A stretch of DNA of 6,067 nucleotides from Actinomycetota bacterium. Its GTDB lineage: Bacteria; Actinomycetota; Thermoleophilia; Gaiellales; Gaiellaceae. The stretch lies in the NCBI GenBank assembly GCA_016870235.1, contig VGCB01000183.1:1-6067 (forward strand), read 5' to 3'. Shown here in pieces: positions 1-5,957 of the stretch. The number at the start of each line of letters is the position of its first letter. Within the stretch, counting starts at the first letter, position 1. The notes below the pieces were generated by a model. It was not told the DNA's origin. It was given only the letters and a program-made list of their open reading frames with translations, and searched no databases. The translations under genes and the position numbers were made by a program.

Positions 1-420
1 CGAGAGATCCCACGGGTTCCGGCACGGCCCCGTCCAGACGTTCTGGGATGTGGCGCCGAACGCGAGCTCGTGCATCGTGATCTTCCCGGCGACGATCGCC
101 CCCGCGGCGCGCAGCCGGCGCACGACCTCGGCGTCCTCGGCGGGTACATGGTCGAGGAAGAACGCGGAGCCGACCGTCGTCCGCAGACCGGCCGTGTCGA
201 TGTTGTCCTTGAGCCCGACCGGCAGCCCGTGCAGCGGACCGAGCAGACGGCCCTCGCCGAGCGCCCGATCCGCTCCCGCCGCGGCCTCCCGCGCCTCGTC
301 CGCGGCGACGGTGACGAAGGCTCCGACGCGCTCCTCGACCTCCGCCACGCGCGCGAGGCAGGCCTCGATCGCGTCGGTCGCCGACGTCTCGCCGGAGAGC
401 AATCGATCGATCAACGTCAT
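1..420 (-). CDS. Amidase-signature family hydrolase, N-terminal part (runs off left edge)
   Basis: Reading the minus strand from ATG at 420-418 gives 140 uninterrupted codons up to the window edge, so the gene is partial at its 3' end. The protein opens with a helical region typical of GatA-like amidases. It then shows the lysine motif GLPVGLKDNID (residues 65-75), in which Lys71 matches the catalytic Lys of the Ser-cisSer-Lys triad. Next come GKITMHELAFG (112-122) and an Asn-Pro near 135-136, in the order and spacing seen in this family. The two catalytic serines and the glycine-serine-rich signature would lie beyond base 1 and cannot be checked. Family members cleave amide bonds, releasing ammonia or an amine; the substrate is unknown. 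An AAGGAG sits 8 bases before the ATG. The gene is divergent from the operon at 502 and may share its control region and pathway. Confidence 0.9.
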   Translation of the reverse strand, partial: MTLIDRLLSGETSATDAIEACLARVAEVEERVGAFVTVAADEAREAAAGADRALGEGRLLGPLHGLPVGLKDNIDTAGLRTTVGSAFFLDHVPAEDAEVVRRLRAAGAIVAGKITMHELAFGATSQNVWTGPCRNPWDLS

Positions 421-428
421 TGCACGGG

Positions 429-434
429 CTCCTT
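429..434 (-). promoter_or_regulatory. Ribosome binding site of the amidase gene
   Basis: On the minus strand the sequence AAGGAG lies 8 bases upstream of the ATG at 420. This near-perfect Shine-Dalgarno site fixes the amidase start. Confidence 0.75.
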
Positions 435-438
435 CAAC

Positions 439-467
439 TTGAGGCGGGCGGAACGCCGCACTAGGGT
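439..467 (+). promoter_or_regulatory. Candidate sigma70-type promoter for the rightward operon
   Basis: TTGAGG (439-444) and TAGGGT (462-467) are separated by exactly 17 bases. They match the -35 consensus at four of six positions and the -10 consensus at the TAnnnT positions, a pattern usual for actinobacterial promoters. Transcription would start near 474, leaving a leader of roughly 28 bases that contains the ribosome binding site of the lyase gene. An overlapping TAnnnT (467-472) is an alternative -10. The element sits in an 81-bp divergent spacer that must also hold the amidase promoter. The call rests on two short matches only. Confidence 0.4.
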
Positions 468-484
468 AACGTGCCCATCTTTCC

Positions 485-492
485 GAGGAGGT
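485..492 (+). promoter_or_regulatory. Ribosome binding site of the CitE-like lyase gene
   Basis: GAGGAGGT ends 9 bases before the GTG at 502. It supports that GTG as the start; the frame upstream contains no family-like sequence. Confidence 0.7.
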
Positions 493-501
493 CCGCGCTT
501 C

Positions 502-1395
502 GTGGTCGACTGGTCCGAGCAAACCCTTCGTTCGCTGCTCTTCGCTCCCGGCAACCACCCGCGGCGGCTGGAGAAGGTCGGCACGTTCGGCGCCGACGCG
601 ATCGTGCTCGACCTCGAGGACGCGGTCGCCGACGCGGAGAAGACCGCCGCGCGCTCGTCCACGCGGGCGGCGCTCCCGACCTACGACGACCGCACGGTCG
701 TGATGGTGCGCGTCAACAGCATCACCACGGGACGCGCCGCCGCCGACGTCGCCGCCGTGATCTGCGACGACCTCGACTGCATCCTGGTCCCGAAGATCGA
801 GGCGCCCGAGGTGCTCGTCGAGCTCGAGCGGATCGTCGCGGCGGCCGAGCGCGACGCCGGGCTCGCAGAGGGCAGCGTCCGCATGATCGCGCTCGTCGAG
901 ACGGCGAAGGGGCTGATCCGCGTCGAGGAGATCTGCGCCGCCGCCACCGAGCGCGTGATCACCGTCGGGTTCGGTGCCGGCGACTTCTCCACCGATCTCG
1001 GCATCGACCTGACCGCCGACGCGCGCGAGCTCCTCTACGCCCGCTCGCGCATCGTCGTCGCCGCGCGCGCGGCGGGGCTTGCGGCGCCGATCGACGGGCC
1101 GTTCCTCGAGCTGCAGGACTTCGAGAGCCTCCACGTCGACACCCTCCACTCGCGCCAGCTCGGTTTCCAGGGCCGCGTCGTCGTCTACCCGCCCCAACTC
1201 GAGCACGTCCACCGGGCGTACTCCGACCTGCCGGAGGCGGAGGTCGAGTTCGCGCGTCAGATCGTCGAGGGCTTCGAGGAGGCCGAGGCGAACGGCATCG
1301 CCTCGATCCAGATCGGCGGCCGCTTCGTCGACTACCCGATTTACCACCGGGCGAGGAAGAAGCTCCGCCTCTACGAGGCGCTTCATCGTGACTGA
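502..1395 (+). CDS. HpcH/HpaI aldolase / CitE-like CoA-ester lyase
   Basis: The 297-residue product has the usual length and full motif set of the CitE/malyl-CoA/citramalyl-CoA lyase family, which folds as a TIM barrel. It begins with RSLLFAPGN (10-18), followed by ADAIVLDLEDAV (31-42) and the substrate-binding Arg of VRVN (69-72). ALVETAKGL (130-138) supplies the Mg-ligand Glu133, and GAGDFSTDLG (158-167) supplies the Mg-ligand Asp161. Family members reversibly cleave 3-hydroxyacyl-CoA esters, for example malyl-, methylmalyl- or citramalyl-CoA, into an acyl-CoA and a 2-oxoacid in the cytoplasm. The start is the GTG at 502, because a GAGGAGGT precedes it and family similarity begins there. 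This is the first gene of the operon and overlaps the next by 8 bases. A CoA-transferase directly downstream suggests that it supplies the lyase's thioester substrate. Exact substrate unknown. Confidence 0.88.
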   Translation: MVDWSEQTLRSLLFAPGNHPRRLEKVGTFGADAIVLDLEDAVADAEKTAARSSTRAALPTYDDRTVVMVRVNSITTGRAAADVAAVICDDLDCILVPKIEAPEVLVELERIVAAAERDAGLAEGSVRMIALVETAKGLIRVEEICAAATERVITVGFGAGDFSTDLGIDLTADARELLYARSRIVVAARAAGLAAPIDGPFLELQDFESLHVDTLHSRQLGFQGRVVVYPPQLEHVHRAYSDLPEAEVEFARQIVEGFEEAEANGIASIQIGGRFVDYPIYHRARKKLRLYEALHRD

Positions 1396-2290
1396 GCCCG
1401 CGCCACGTCCCCTCGAGGGGATCAAGGTCGTCGACGCCGCGAGCCTCTTCGCCGGCCCGGTGATCGGCTCGTTCCTCGCCGACTACGGCGCCGACGTCGT
1501 CAAGGTCGAGCACCCGACGGGCGACAACCTCCGCGGGCTCGGGTGGGAGAAGGACGGCGTCTCGCTCTGGTGGGCCTTTGTCGGCCGCAACAAGCGCTCG
1601 GTCACGCTCAGCCTCTCGAAGCCGGAGGGGCAGGAATTGATGCGCCGCCTGCTCGCCGATCGCGACGTCCTGATCGAGAACTTCCGCCCCGGCACGATGG
1701 AGAAGTGGGGTCTCGGCCCCGACGTGCTGCACGAGATCAACCCCGGCCTCGTGATCGTCCGGGTCACCGGGTTCGGGCAGACAGGGCCGTACCGCAACCA
1801 ACCGGGGTTCGGGACGCTCGCCGAGTCGATCTCCGGCTACGCGTACATCAACGGCTTCCCCGACAAGCCGCCGGCGCTGCCGCCGTTCGCGCTCGGCGAC
1901 GGCGTCGCCGCGCTGACCGGGGTGGCGTCGGTGATGATGGCGCTCTGGTGGCGCGAGCACGGTAACCACGGCAAGGGTGGCGCCGGCAAGGGGCAGGTGA
2001 TCGACCTCTCGATCTACGAGCCGCTCTTCTGGCTCCTCGGCCCGCAGTCGCTCGTCTACGACCAGCTCGGCCTCGTGCAGGAGCGCACCGGCAACGCCGC
2101 ACCCTTCACGGCGCCGCGGAACGCGTACGAGACAAGCGACGGCAAGTGGCTCGGGCTCTCCGCGAGCGCGCAGTCGATCGCGGAGCGCGTCATGCACATC
2201 ATCGGGCGGCCGGCGCTCGCGGACGAGCCCTGGTTCCGCGACCACACCGGCCGGCTCGAGCACGCCGACGAGCTCGACGCGCTGATCTAG
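1388..2290 (+). CDS. Class III (CaiB/BaiF) CoA-transferase, interrupted by an in-frame amber stop
   Basis: This frame encodes 300 residues of a family III CoA-transferase, which moves CoA from a donor thioester to a carboxylic acid through an enzyme-bound aspartyl thioester. Visible features are the N-terminal GIKVVDAASLFAGPVIGSFL (11-30), ADYGADVVKVEHP (31-43), NKRSVTLSL (68-76), LIENFRPGTMEKWGLG (95-110), the presumed nucleophile Asp171 in LGDGVAALTG (169-178), and GQVIDLSIYE (202-211). The start is a GTG inside the end of the lyase gene (8-base overlap), with GAGG 9 bases upstream. Family members have about 400 residues. Here TAG at codon 301 stops translation in the middle of a conserved helix (DALI-stop-EWIG), and the remaining 105 codons continue in the same frame (2291-2608). 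The truncated product would lack the C-terminal part of the interlocked fold and is probably inactive unless the stop is read through or is a sequence error. Family assignment is firm; whether the gene functions is open. Confidence 0.85.
   Translation: MTEPAPRPLEGIKVVDAASLFAGPVIGSFLADYGADVVKVEHPTGDNLRGLGWEKDGVSLWWAFVGRNKRSVTLSLSKPEGQELMRRLLADRDVLIENFRPGTMEKWGLGPDVLHEINPGLVIVRVTGFGQTGPYRNQPGFGTLAESISGYAYINGFPDKPPALPPFALGDGVAALTGVASVMMALWWREHGNHGKGGAGKGQVIDLSIYEPLFWLLGPQSLVYDQLGLVQERTGNAAPFTAPRNAYETSDGKWLGLSASAQSIAERVMHIIGRPALADEPWFRDHTGRLEHADELDALI
2288..2290 (+). other. In-frame TAG codon splitting the CoA-transferase
   Basis: The codons run CTG ATC TAG GAG TGG ATC, and both flanks match the continuous family sequence. 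A single base change from GAG, CAG or AAG would give this stop. All five downstream-complete genes of the operon, counting this frame's own final stop, end in TGA. Confidence 0.85.
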
Positions 2291-2608
2291 GAGTGGATCG
2301 GGCAGCGCACGGCCCGCGAGGTGCTCGACGCGTTCGAGGCCGGCGAGGCGGCGATCGCGCCGATCTACTCGATCGCCGACATCTTCGACGACCCGCAGTA
2401 CGCCGAGCGGGGGACGATCGCCACCGTCGAGCACCCGGTGCTCGGGCCGGTGCGGATGCCGAACGTGATCCCGCGGCTGTCGGAGACACCGGGACGGATC
2501 GAGCATCCCGGCCCCGATCTCGGCTCGGCGAACCGGGACGTGTACGAGGGCGAGCTCGGGCTCTCGGCCGCGGAGATCGAGGCGCTGAAGGCGGGAGGGA
2601 TCATCTGA
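2291..2608 (+). pseudogene. 3' remainder of the CoA-transferase, in frame after the TAG
   Basis: Directly after the TAG the frame stays open for 105 codons and ends in TGA at 2606-2608. It reads EWIGQRTAREVLDAFEAG, then AAIAPIYSIADIFDDPQY, followed by a region rich in Pro and Gly ending in GLSAAEIEALKAGGII. This is the normal C-terminal end of CaiB/BaiF enzymes, including the AAIAP-Y-I-DI-DPQ block and the closing GLS-EI-L-GGII helix. There is no frameshift and no second stop, so decay is at most very recent. The first possible restart in this frame is GTG at 2321, which has no convincing Shine-Dalgarno site, so an independent 95-residue product is unlikely. Its TGA overlaps an ATG of the next gene by one base, so readthrough or its loss would also affect coupling to that gene. 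Confidence 0.8.
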
Positions 2609-2619
2609 TGTCCAGCAGT

Positions 2620-2625
2620 AAGGAG
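2620..2625 (+). promoter_or_regulatory. Ribosome binding site deciding the start of the cysteine hydrolase
   Basis: AAGGAG lies 6 bases before ATG 2632. A second in-frame ATG at 2608 has its own GGGAGG (2593-2598) 9 bases upstream and overlaps the preceding TGA. The codons between the two ATGs (AGT, AGG and the like) are atypical for this genome, which favours 2632. Confidence 0.6.
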
Positions 2626-2631
2626 AGGGAG

Positions 2632-3333
2632 ATGACACAGAGCGGGCAGGACGAGACCCGCGACTTCTACGCCGGGCGCGGGATCGGTACGCGGATCGGC
2701 TTCGGCGAGACTCCGGCGGTCGTGGTCGTCGACATGACGAAGGCGTTCACCGATCCCTCCTACGCGGTCGGGTGCGACCAGACGGAGACGCTCGCCGCGA
2801 TCGCCGAGCTTCTCGCCGCGGCCCGGCGCCGCGACGTCCCCGTCTTCTTCACGCAGATCGCGTACCTGCCCGACGGCTCCGACGGCGGCTGGTTCGTGAA
2901 GAAGGTGCCGGCCCTGATGGAGCTGCAGCTCTCCGACCCGAACTGCCTCGAGGTCGACGAGCGGATCGCGCCGGTCGAGGGCGAGGTCGTCTACTGCAAG
3001 AAGTACCCGTCCGCCTTCTTCCAGACGCATCTCGCCTCGATGCTGACGACGCGCGGGATCGACACGCTGATCGTGACGGGCTGCTCGACCTCCGGCTGCG
3101 TGCGTGCGACGGCGGTCGACGGGATCTCGCACGGCTACCGCGTGATCGTCCCCGAGCAGGCGGTGGGCGATCGTGCGCCCGGCCCGCACGAGGCGAACCT
3201 GTTCAACATCGGCTCGAAGTCGGCCGACGTGCCCCCGCTCGCCGAGGTGATCGGCTACCTCGACGGGCTGCCCGCTTCGCGCGGGAGCCGGGAGGGCGCG
3301 GCGCCGCTCGCGGGCTACGCGGTCACGGCATGA
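2632..3333 (+). CDS. Isochorismatase-fold cysteine hydrolase (N-carbamoylsarcosine amidase/maleamate amidase-like)
   Basis: The 233-residue protein shows the catalytic triad of the isochorismatase-like amidohydrolases. Asp34 lies in VVVVDMTKAFTDP (30-42), Lys123 in YCKKYPSAFFQT (121-132), and the nucleophile Cys156 in TGCSTSGCVRATAVDG (149-164). Gly150-Cys151 sits where the family has its cis-peptide bond. The motif TSGCVRAT and the late block GDRAPGPHEANLFNIGSKSADV (first part 179-192) are typical of the N-carbamoylsarcosine amidase and maleamate amidase branch rather than of true isochorismatases, which act on an enol ether. The expected reaction is hydrolysis of an amide or carbamoyl group with release of ammonia. 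The start could instead be ATG 2608, adding eight residues. The stop overlaps the following ATG by 4 bases (ATGA). Together with the divergent amidase it points to an amide-containing substrate; which one is not visible. Confidence 0.85.
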   Translation: MTQSGQDETRDFYAGRGIGTRIGFGETPAVVVVDMTKAFTDPSYAVGCDQTETLAAIAELLAAARRRDVPVFFTQIAYLPDGSDGGWFVKKVPALMELQLSDPNCLEVDERIAPVEGEVVYCKKYPSAFFQTHLASMLTTRGIDTLIVTGCSTSGCVRATAVDGISHGYRVIVPEQAVGDRAPGPHEANLFNIGSKSADVPPLAEVIGYLDGLPASRGSREGAAPLAGYAVTA

Positions 3334-4358
3334 AGGCAACCCGGTTCCACGAGTACGGCGACGCGTGCGTCCTGCGCTACGAGGACGCGCCGGATCCGGT
3401 CGCCGGTCCGGGCGAAGTCGTCGTGCGCGTCCGCGCCTGTGGGATCAACCACGTCGACGTCGACATGCGGAACGGCTCCTCGCGGCTGCCGCTGCAGCTG
3501 CCGCACACGCTCGGGATGGAGTGCGCGGGCGAGATCGTCGAGGCCGGGAGCGGGGTGGAGGGATGGCGGGTCGGCGAGCGCGTCTCGCCCATCTTCCAGA
3601 TCCACTGCGACGACTGCGAGATGTGCGCGCGCGGCGAGCACCACCACTGCCGGAGGATCTCGATGCTCGGGATCCACGCGCCCGGTGGGTTCGCCGAGTA
3701 CGTCGCCGCGCCGGCGCAGGTGCTCTACCGCTTGCCCGAGTCGATGTCCTACGAGCAGGCGGCGGCGTCGCAGACGTCGTTCTGCACCGGCCTCCACGCG
3801 CTCCGCACGCGGGCGCAGATGCAGCCGGGCGACTGGGTGCTCGTCAACGCGGCCGGCTCCGGGGTCGGGACCGCCGCGATCCAGGTCGTCCGCCATCTCG
3901 GCGGCCGGGTGATCGCCTCGGCGCGCACGGACGAGAAGCTCGAGTCGGCGAAGGCGCTCGGCGCCGAGATCGTCGTCAACTACTCGAGGGAGAACCTGAC
4001 CGAGGCGGTGCGCGAGGCGACCGGCGGCCGCGGCGTCGACGTCGTCTACGAGTCGGTCGGCGGCGAGATCCTGCGGCAGTCGATCGACGCGATGGCGACG
4101 TTCGGCAAGCTCGTCTGCATCGGCTGTCACGCCGGCGAGGTGGAGCCGGTCGACTTCATCGACCTCTTCCGCCACGAGTGGACGCTGATCGGCGCGGCGC
4201 GGTCGCGCTTCAGCGAGATCGTCGAGTCGCTCGACCTCGTCGCCGAGGGCAAGCTGACGCCCGTCGTCCACGGCGTGTTCCCGCTCGCGGAGGCGGCCGA
4301 GGCGCACCGGCTGATGGAGCGGCGCGAGCACACCGGCAAGATCCTGGTGGCGCCGTGA
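3330..4358 (+). CDS. Zinc-containing medium-chain alcohol dehydrogenase / quinone-oxidoreductase-like protein
   Basis: The 342-residue product is a full-length medium-chain dehydrogenase/reductase. The GroES-like catalytic domain contains ACGINHVDVDMRNG (36-49), PHTLGMECAGEIVEAG (58-73) and four cysteines, Cys93, Cys96, Cys99 and Cys107, in the CX2CX2CX7C spacing of the structural zinc lobe. The Rossmann domain follows, with NAAGSGVGTAAIQ (173-185) as the nucleotide-binding loop, and NYSRE plus GGRGVDVVYESVGG further on. Cys37, His59 and Glu64 could bind a catalytic zinc, but the usual third-ligand cysteine position near 149 appears to be Thr, so a catalytic zinc is uncertain. Expected activity is NAD(P)-dependent alcohol/aldehyde or quinone/enone redox chemistry in the cytoplasm. 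There is no good Shine-Dalgarno site; the ATGA overlap with the upstream gene suggests coupled translation. Substrate unknown. Confidence 0.88.
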   Translation: MKATRFHEYGDACVLRYEDAPDPVAGPGEVVVRVRACGINHVDVDMRNGSSRLPLQLPHTLGMECAGEIVEAGSGVEGWRVGERVSPIFQIHCDDCEMCARGEHHHCRRISMLGIHAPGGFAEYVAAPAQVLYRLPESMSYEQAAASQTSFCTGLHALRTRAQMQPGDWVLVNAAGSGVGTAAIQVVRHLGGRVIASARTDEKLESAKALGAEIVVNYSRENLTEAVREATGGRGVDVVYESVGGEILRQSIDAMATFGKLVCIGCHAGEVEPVDFIDLFRHEWTLIGAARSRFSEIVESLDLVAEGKLTPVVHGVFPLAEAAEAHRLMERREHTGKILVAP

Positions 4359-5770
4359 CCGCCTTCGACGTGATCGTCGTCGGCGCCGGCTCGACCGGCG
4401 GCGTCCTCGCCTCGCGCCTCTCGGAGGAGCCGTCGCGCCGCGTCCTCCTCCTCGAGGCCGGCCCCGACCTCCCCGACGAGGCGACGAACCCACCGGCGAT
4501 GGTCGTCCTCGGCCCCAACTTCGGCGGGTGGTTCGCCGGCGCCGGTGCGGCCGTGCCGGACCTCGACTGGGGCTTCTGGAGCGAGGAGCTGCCGGGCGGG
4601 CGCCGCCTGCACCTGAAGCGCGGGCGCGTCGTCGGCGGCACCTCGGCCATCAACGCCGGCATCTTCGTCCGCGGCAAGCCCTCCGACTTCGACGAGTGGG
4701 TCGCGCTCGGGGCCGACGGCTGGGGCTGGGACGACGTGCGGCCCTTCTACGAGCGCGTGGAGGGCGAGATCGCCGTCAAGCGCTACCGCCGCGAGGTGTG
4801 GCAGCCGTTCGGGCGGGCGCTCGAGGAGGGCTACCTCGAGCTCGGGCTCCGCGGAGCCGAGGACCTGAACGCGCCCGACGCCTGGGACGGCGTCGTCGGG
4901 CCGTGGCCGATGAACCGCCGCAACGAGATCAAGCTGTCGACCCTGACGACGTACGTCCGGCGGGCGCGCGGGCGGGCCAACCTCACGATCCGGGGCGGCG
5001 CTGTCGTCGACCGCGTTCTCCTCGACGGCGACCGCGCCACAGGGGTTCGTCTCGTCGGCGGCGAGGAGATCGCAGCCCGCGAGGTGATCGTCTGCGGTGG
5101 CGCGTACGGCAGCCCGTCCGTGCTCATGCGCTCCGGGATCGGCCCCGCCGGGGAGCTCGCGGCACTCGGGATCGGCTGCGTCGCCGACCTGCCCGTGGGC
5201 CGCGGGCTCCGCGACCATCCGCAGTGCCTCTTCATGCTCTCCTGCCCGCCCGCCGAGGCGGAGATGTGCGGGGCCGGGATCGCCGCGGTGGCACGCGGCG
5301 ATGGCTGGTTCTCGTTCCCGGTCCCGATCGACGAGGAGGAGGGGATCGTCGCCGTCGCGCTCGCGCTCAACCGGCAGCCTCCCGACGGCTCGGTCACGCT
5401 CACCTCACGCGATCCGCTCGCGCCGCCGCGGATTCACACGGCCTTCGGCAAGGTGATCGACGACGGCACCTTCGAGGCGCCGTTCCGCGTCTTCCAGGAG
5501 CTCGCCCGCACCGACGCGTTTCGCAGGCGCGGCATCGGCGGCCTCGACGCCGACGAGCGCCTCGAGGCGATCCTGCCGGAGCGCCTCGGCCACGCGTTCC
5601 ATCCCTCCTCCACGTGCGCGATCGGCAGGGTCGTCGACCCGGCGCTCCGCGTCCACGGCGTCGAGGGGCTCCGGGTCGCCGACGCGAGCGTCTTCCCGGA
5701 GAACATCTCGAACAACCTCAACATGACCTGCTACATGGTCGGGGAGCGCCTCGCCGCGCTGCTCGCGTGA
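4355..5770 (+). CDS. GMC-family FAD-dependent oxidoreductase
   Basis: The 471-residue protein carries the landmarks of glucose-methanol-choline oxidoreductases. The FAD-binding loop is VIVVGAGSTGGVLASRLSE (6-24), with the ribose-binding acid Glu34 in LLLEAG. GMC signature 1 is GRVVGGTSAINAGIFVRG (90-107) and signature 2 is GGAYGSPSVLMRSGIGP (248-264). The C-terminal active site has His416 in HAFHPSSTCAIG and an NLNMT motif (454-458), whose Asn454 corresponds to the second catalytic residue of choline-oxidase-like members. These enzymes oxidise alcohols to aldehydes or ketones, passing electrons to oxygen or a carrier. At 471 residues it is shorter than the usual 500-560; the shortening appears to fall in the substrate domain between about 300 and 360. 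There is no signal peptide, so it is cytoplasmic. It starts with GTG inside the upstream stop (GTGA, 4-base overlap) and is the last gene before a terminator. Substrate unknown. Confidence 0.9.
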   Translation: MTAFDVIVVGAGSTGGVLASRLSEEPSRRVLLLEAGPDLPDEATNPPAMVVLGPNFGGWFAGAGAAVPDLDWGFWSEELPGGRRLHLKRGRVVGGTSAINAGIFVRGKPSDFDEWVALGADGWGWDDVRPFYERVEGEIAVKRYRREVWQPFGRALEEGYLELGLRGAEDLNAPDAWDGVVGPWPMNRRNEIKLSTLTTYVRRARGRANLTIRGGAVVDRVLLDGDRATGVRLVGGEEIAAREVIVCGGAYGSPSVLMRSGIGPAGELAALGIGCVADLPVGRGLRDHPQCLFMLSCPPAEAEMCGAGIAAVARGDGWFSFPVPIDEEEGIVAVALALNRQPPDGSVTLTSRDPLAPPRIHTAFGKVIDDGTFEAPFRVFQELARTDAFRRRGIGGLDADERLEAILPERLGHAFHPSSTCAIGRVVDPALRVHGVEGLRVADASVFPENISNNLNMTCYMVGERLAALLA

Positions 5771-5798
5771 CGGCGCACGGGCTCGTCGGTCGCGTCTT

Positions 5799-5819
5799 CG
5801 CCCTGCAAGCGGGCGTTTT
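5799..5819 (+). terminator. Intrinsic terminator of the operon
   Basis: CGCCC (5799-5803) and GGGCG (5811-5815) form a 5-bp all-GC stem around a 7-base loop, followed at once by TTTT (5816-5819). It lies 28 bases after the GMC stop codon, as expected for a Rho-independent terminator. The stem is short but the position is right. Confidence 0.65.
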
Positions 5820-5835
5820 CTGACGTGTAACTCGG

Positions 5836-5870
5836 AAGGGGGATCTTCGCGCGAGCCCCTTGACTCAAGG
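5836..5870. repeat. Pair of adjoining inverted repeats in the gap between operon and transposase
   Basis: AAGGGG (5836-5841) is complementary to CCCCTT (5856-5861), with 14 bases between them that include the palindrome TCGCGCGA. CCTTGA-C-TCAAGG (5858-5870) forms a second, perfect 6-bp inverted repeat sharing four bases (5858-5861) with the first. The stretch 5771-5957 holds no convincing gene. It contains the terminator, these repeats, and probably the outer end of the insertion sequence. The repeats could be a second terminator, a protein-binding site or part of an element boundary. Confidence 0.4.
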
Positions 5871-5957
5871 CCAGGATGGTGGCTAACTGTCGGCCGAGGT
5901 CATCTGTAGCAGGGGGTGTGATTGGGCAGTCCACCGGACCACTAGATGGTTGATCGG

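Noticed and set aside
70..501. Plus-strand extension of the lyase frame upstream of 502
   Set aside because: The extra sequence resembles no part of the family, overlaps the amidase antisense, and lies upstream of a good ribosome binding site at 485-492.
2321..2608. Separate small gene starting at GTG 2321
   Set aside because: It is the in-frame C-terminus of the CoA-transferase after the TAG and has no Shine-Dalgarno site of its own; it is better read as part of the broken gene.
959..2638. A 559-codon open frame on the minus strand across the lyase and CoA-transferase
   Set aside because: It is rich in Arg, Asp, Leu and Val with no domain motif, and mirrors the GC-biased third positions of the plus-strand genes. 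The plus strand encodes recognisable enzymes throughout.
3315..5218. Long minus-strand open frames opposite the dehydrogenase and GMC genes
   Set aside because: They are low-complexity Arg/Ala/Asp-rich shadows of the GC-rich coding strand, without motifs or ribosome binding sites.
5731..5934. A 67-codon minus-strand frame in the gap after the GMC gene
   Set aside because: It overlaps the GMC 3' end and the terminator, shows no recognised motif, and lacks a convincing ribosome binding site.
5771..5957. Possible tRNA or other RNA gene
   Set aside because: No cloverleaf or conserved T-loop sequence could be found; only a terminator hairpin and short inverted repeats are visible.
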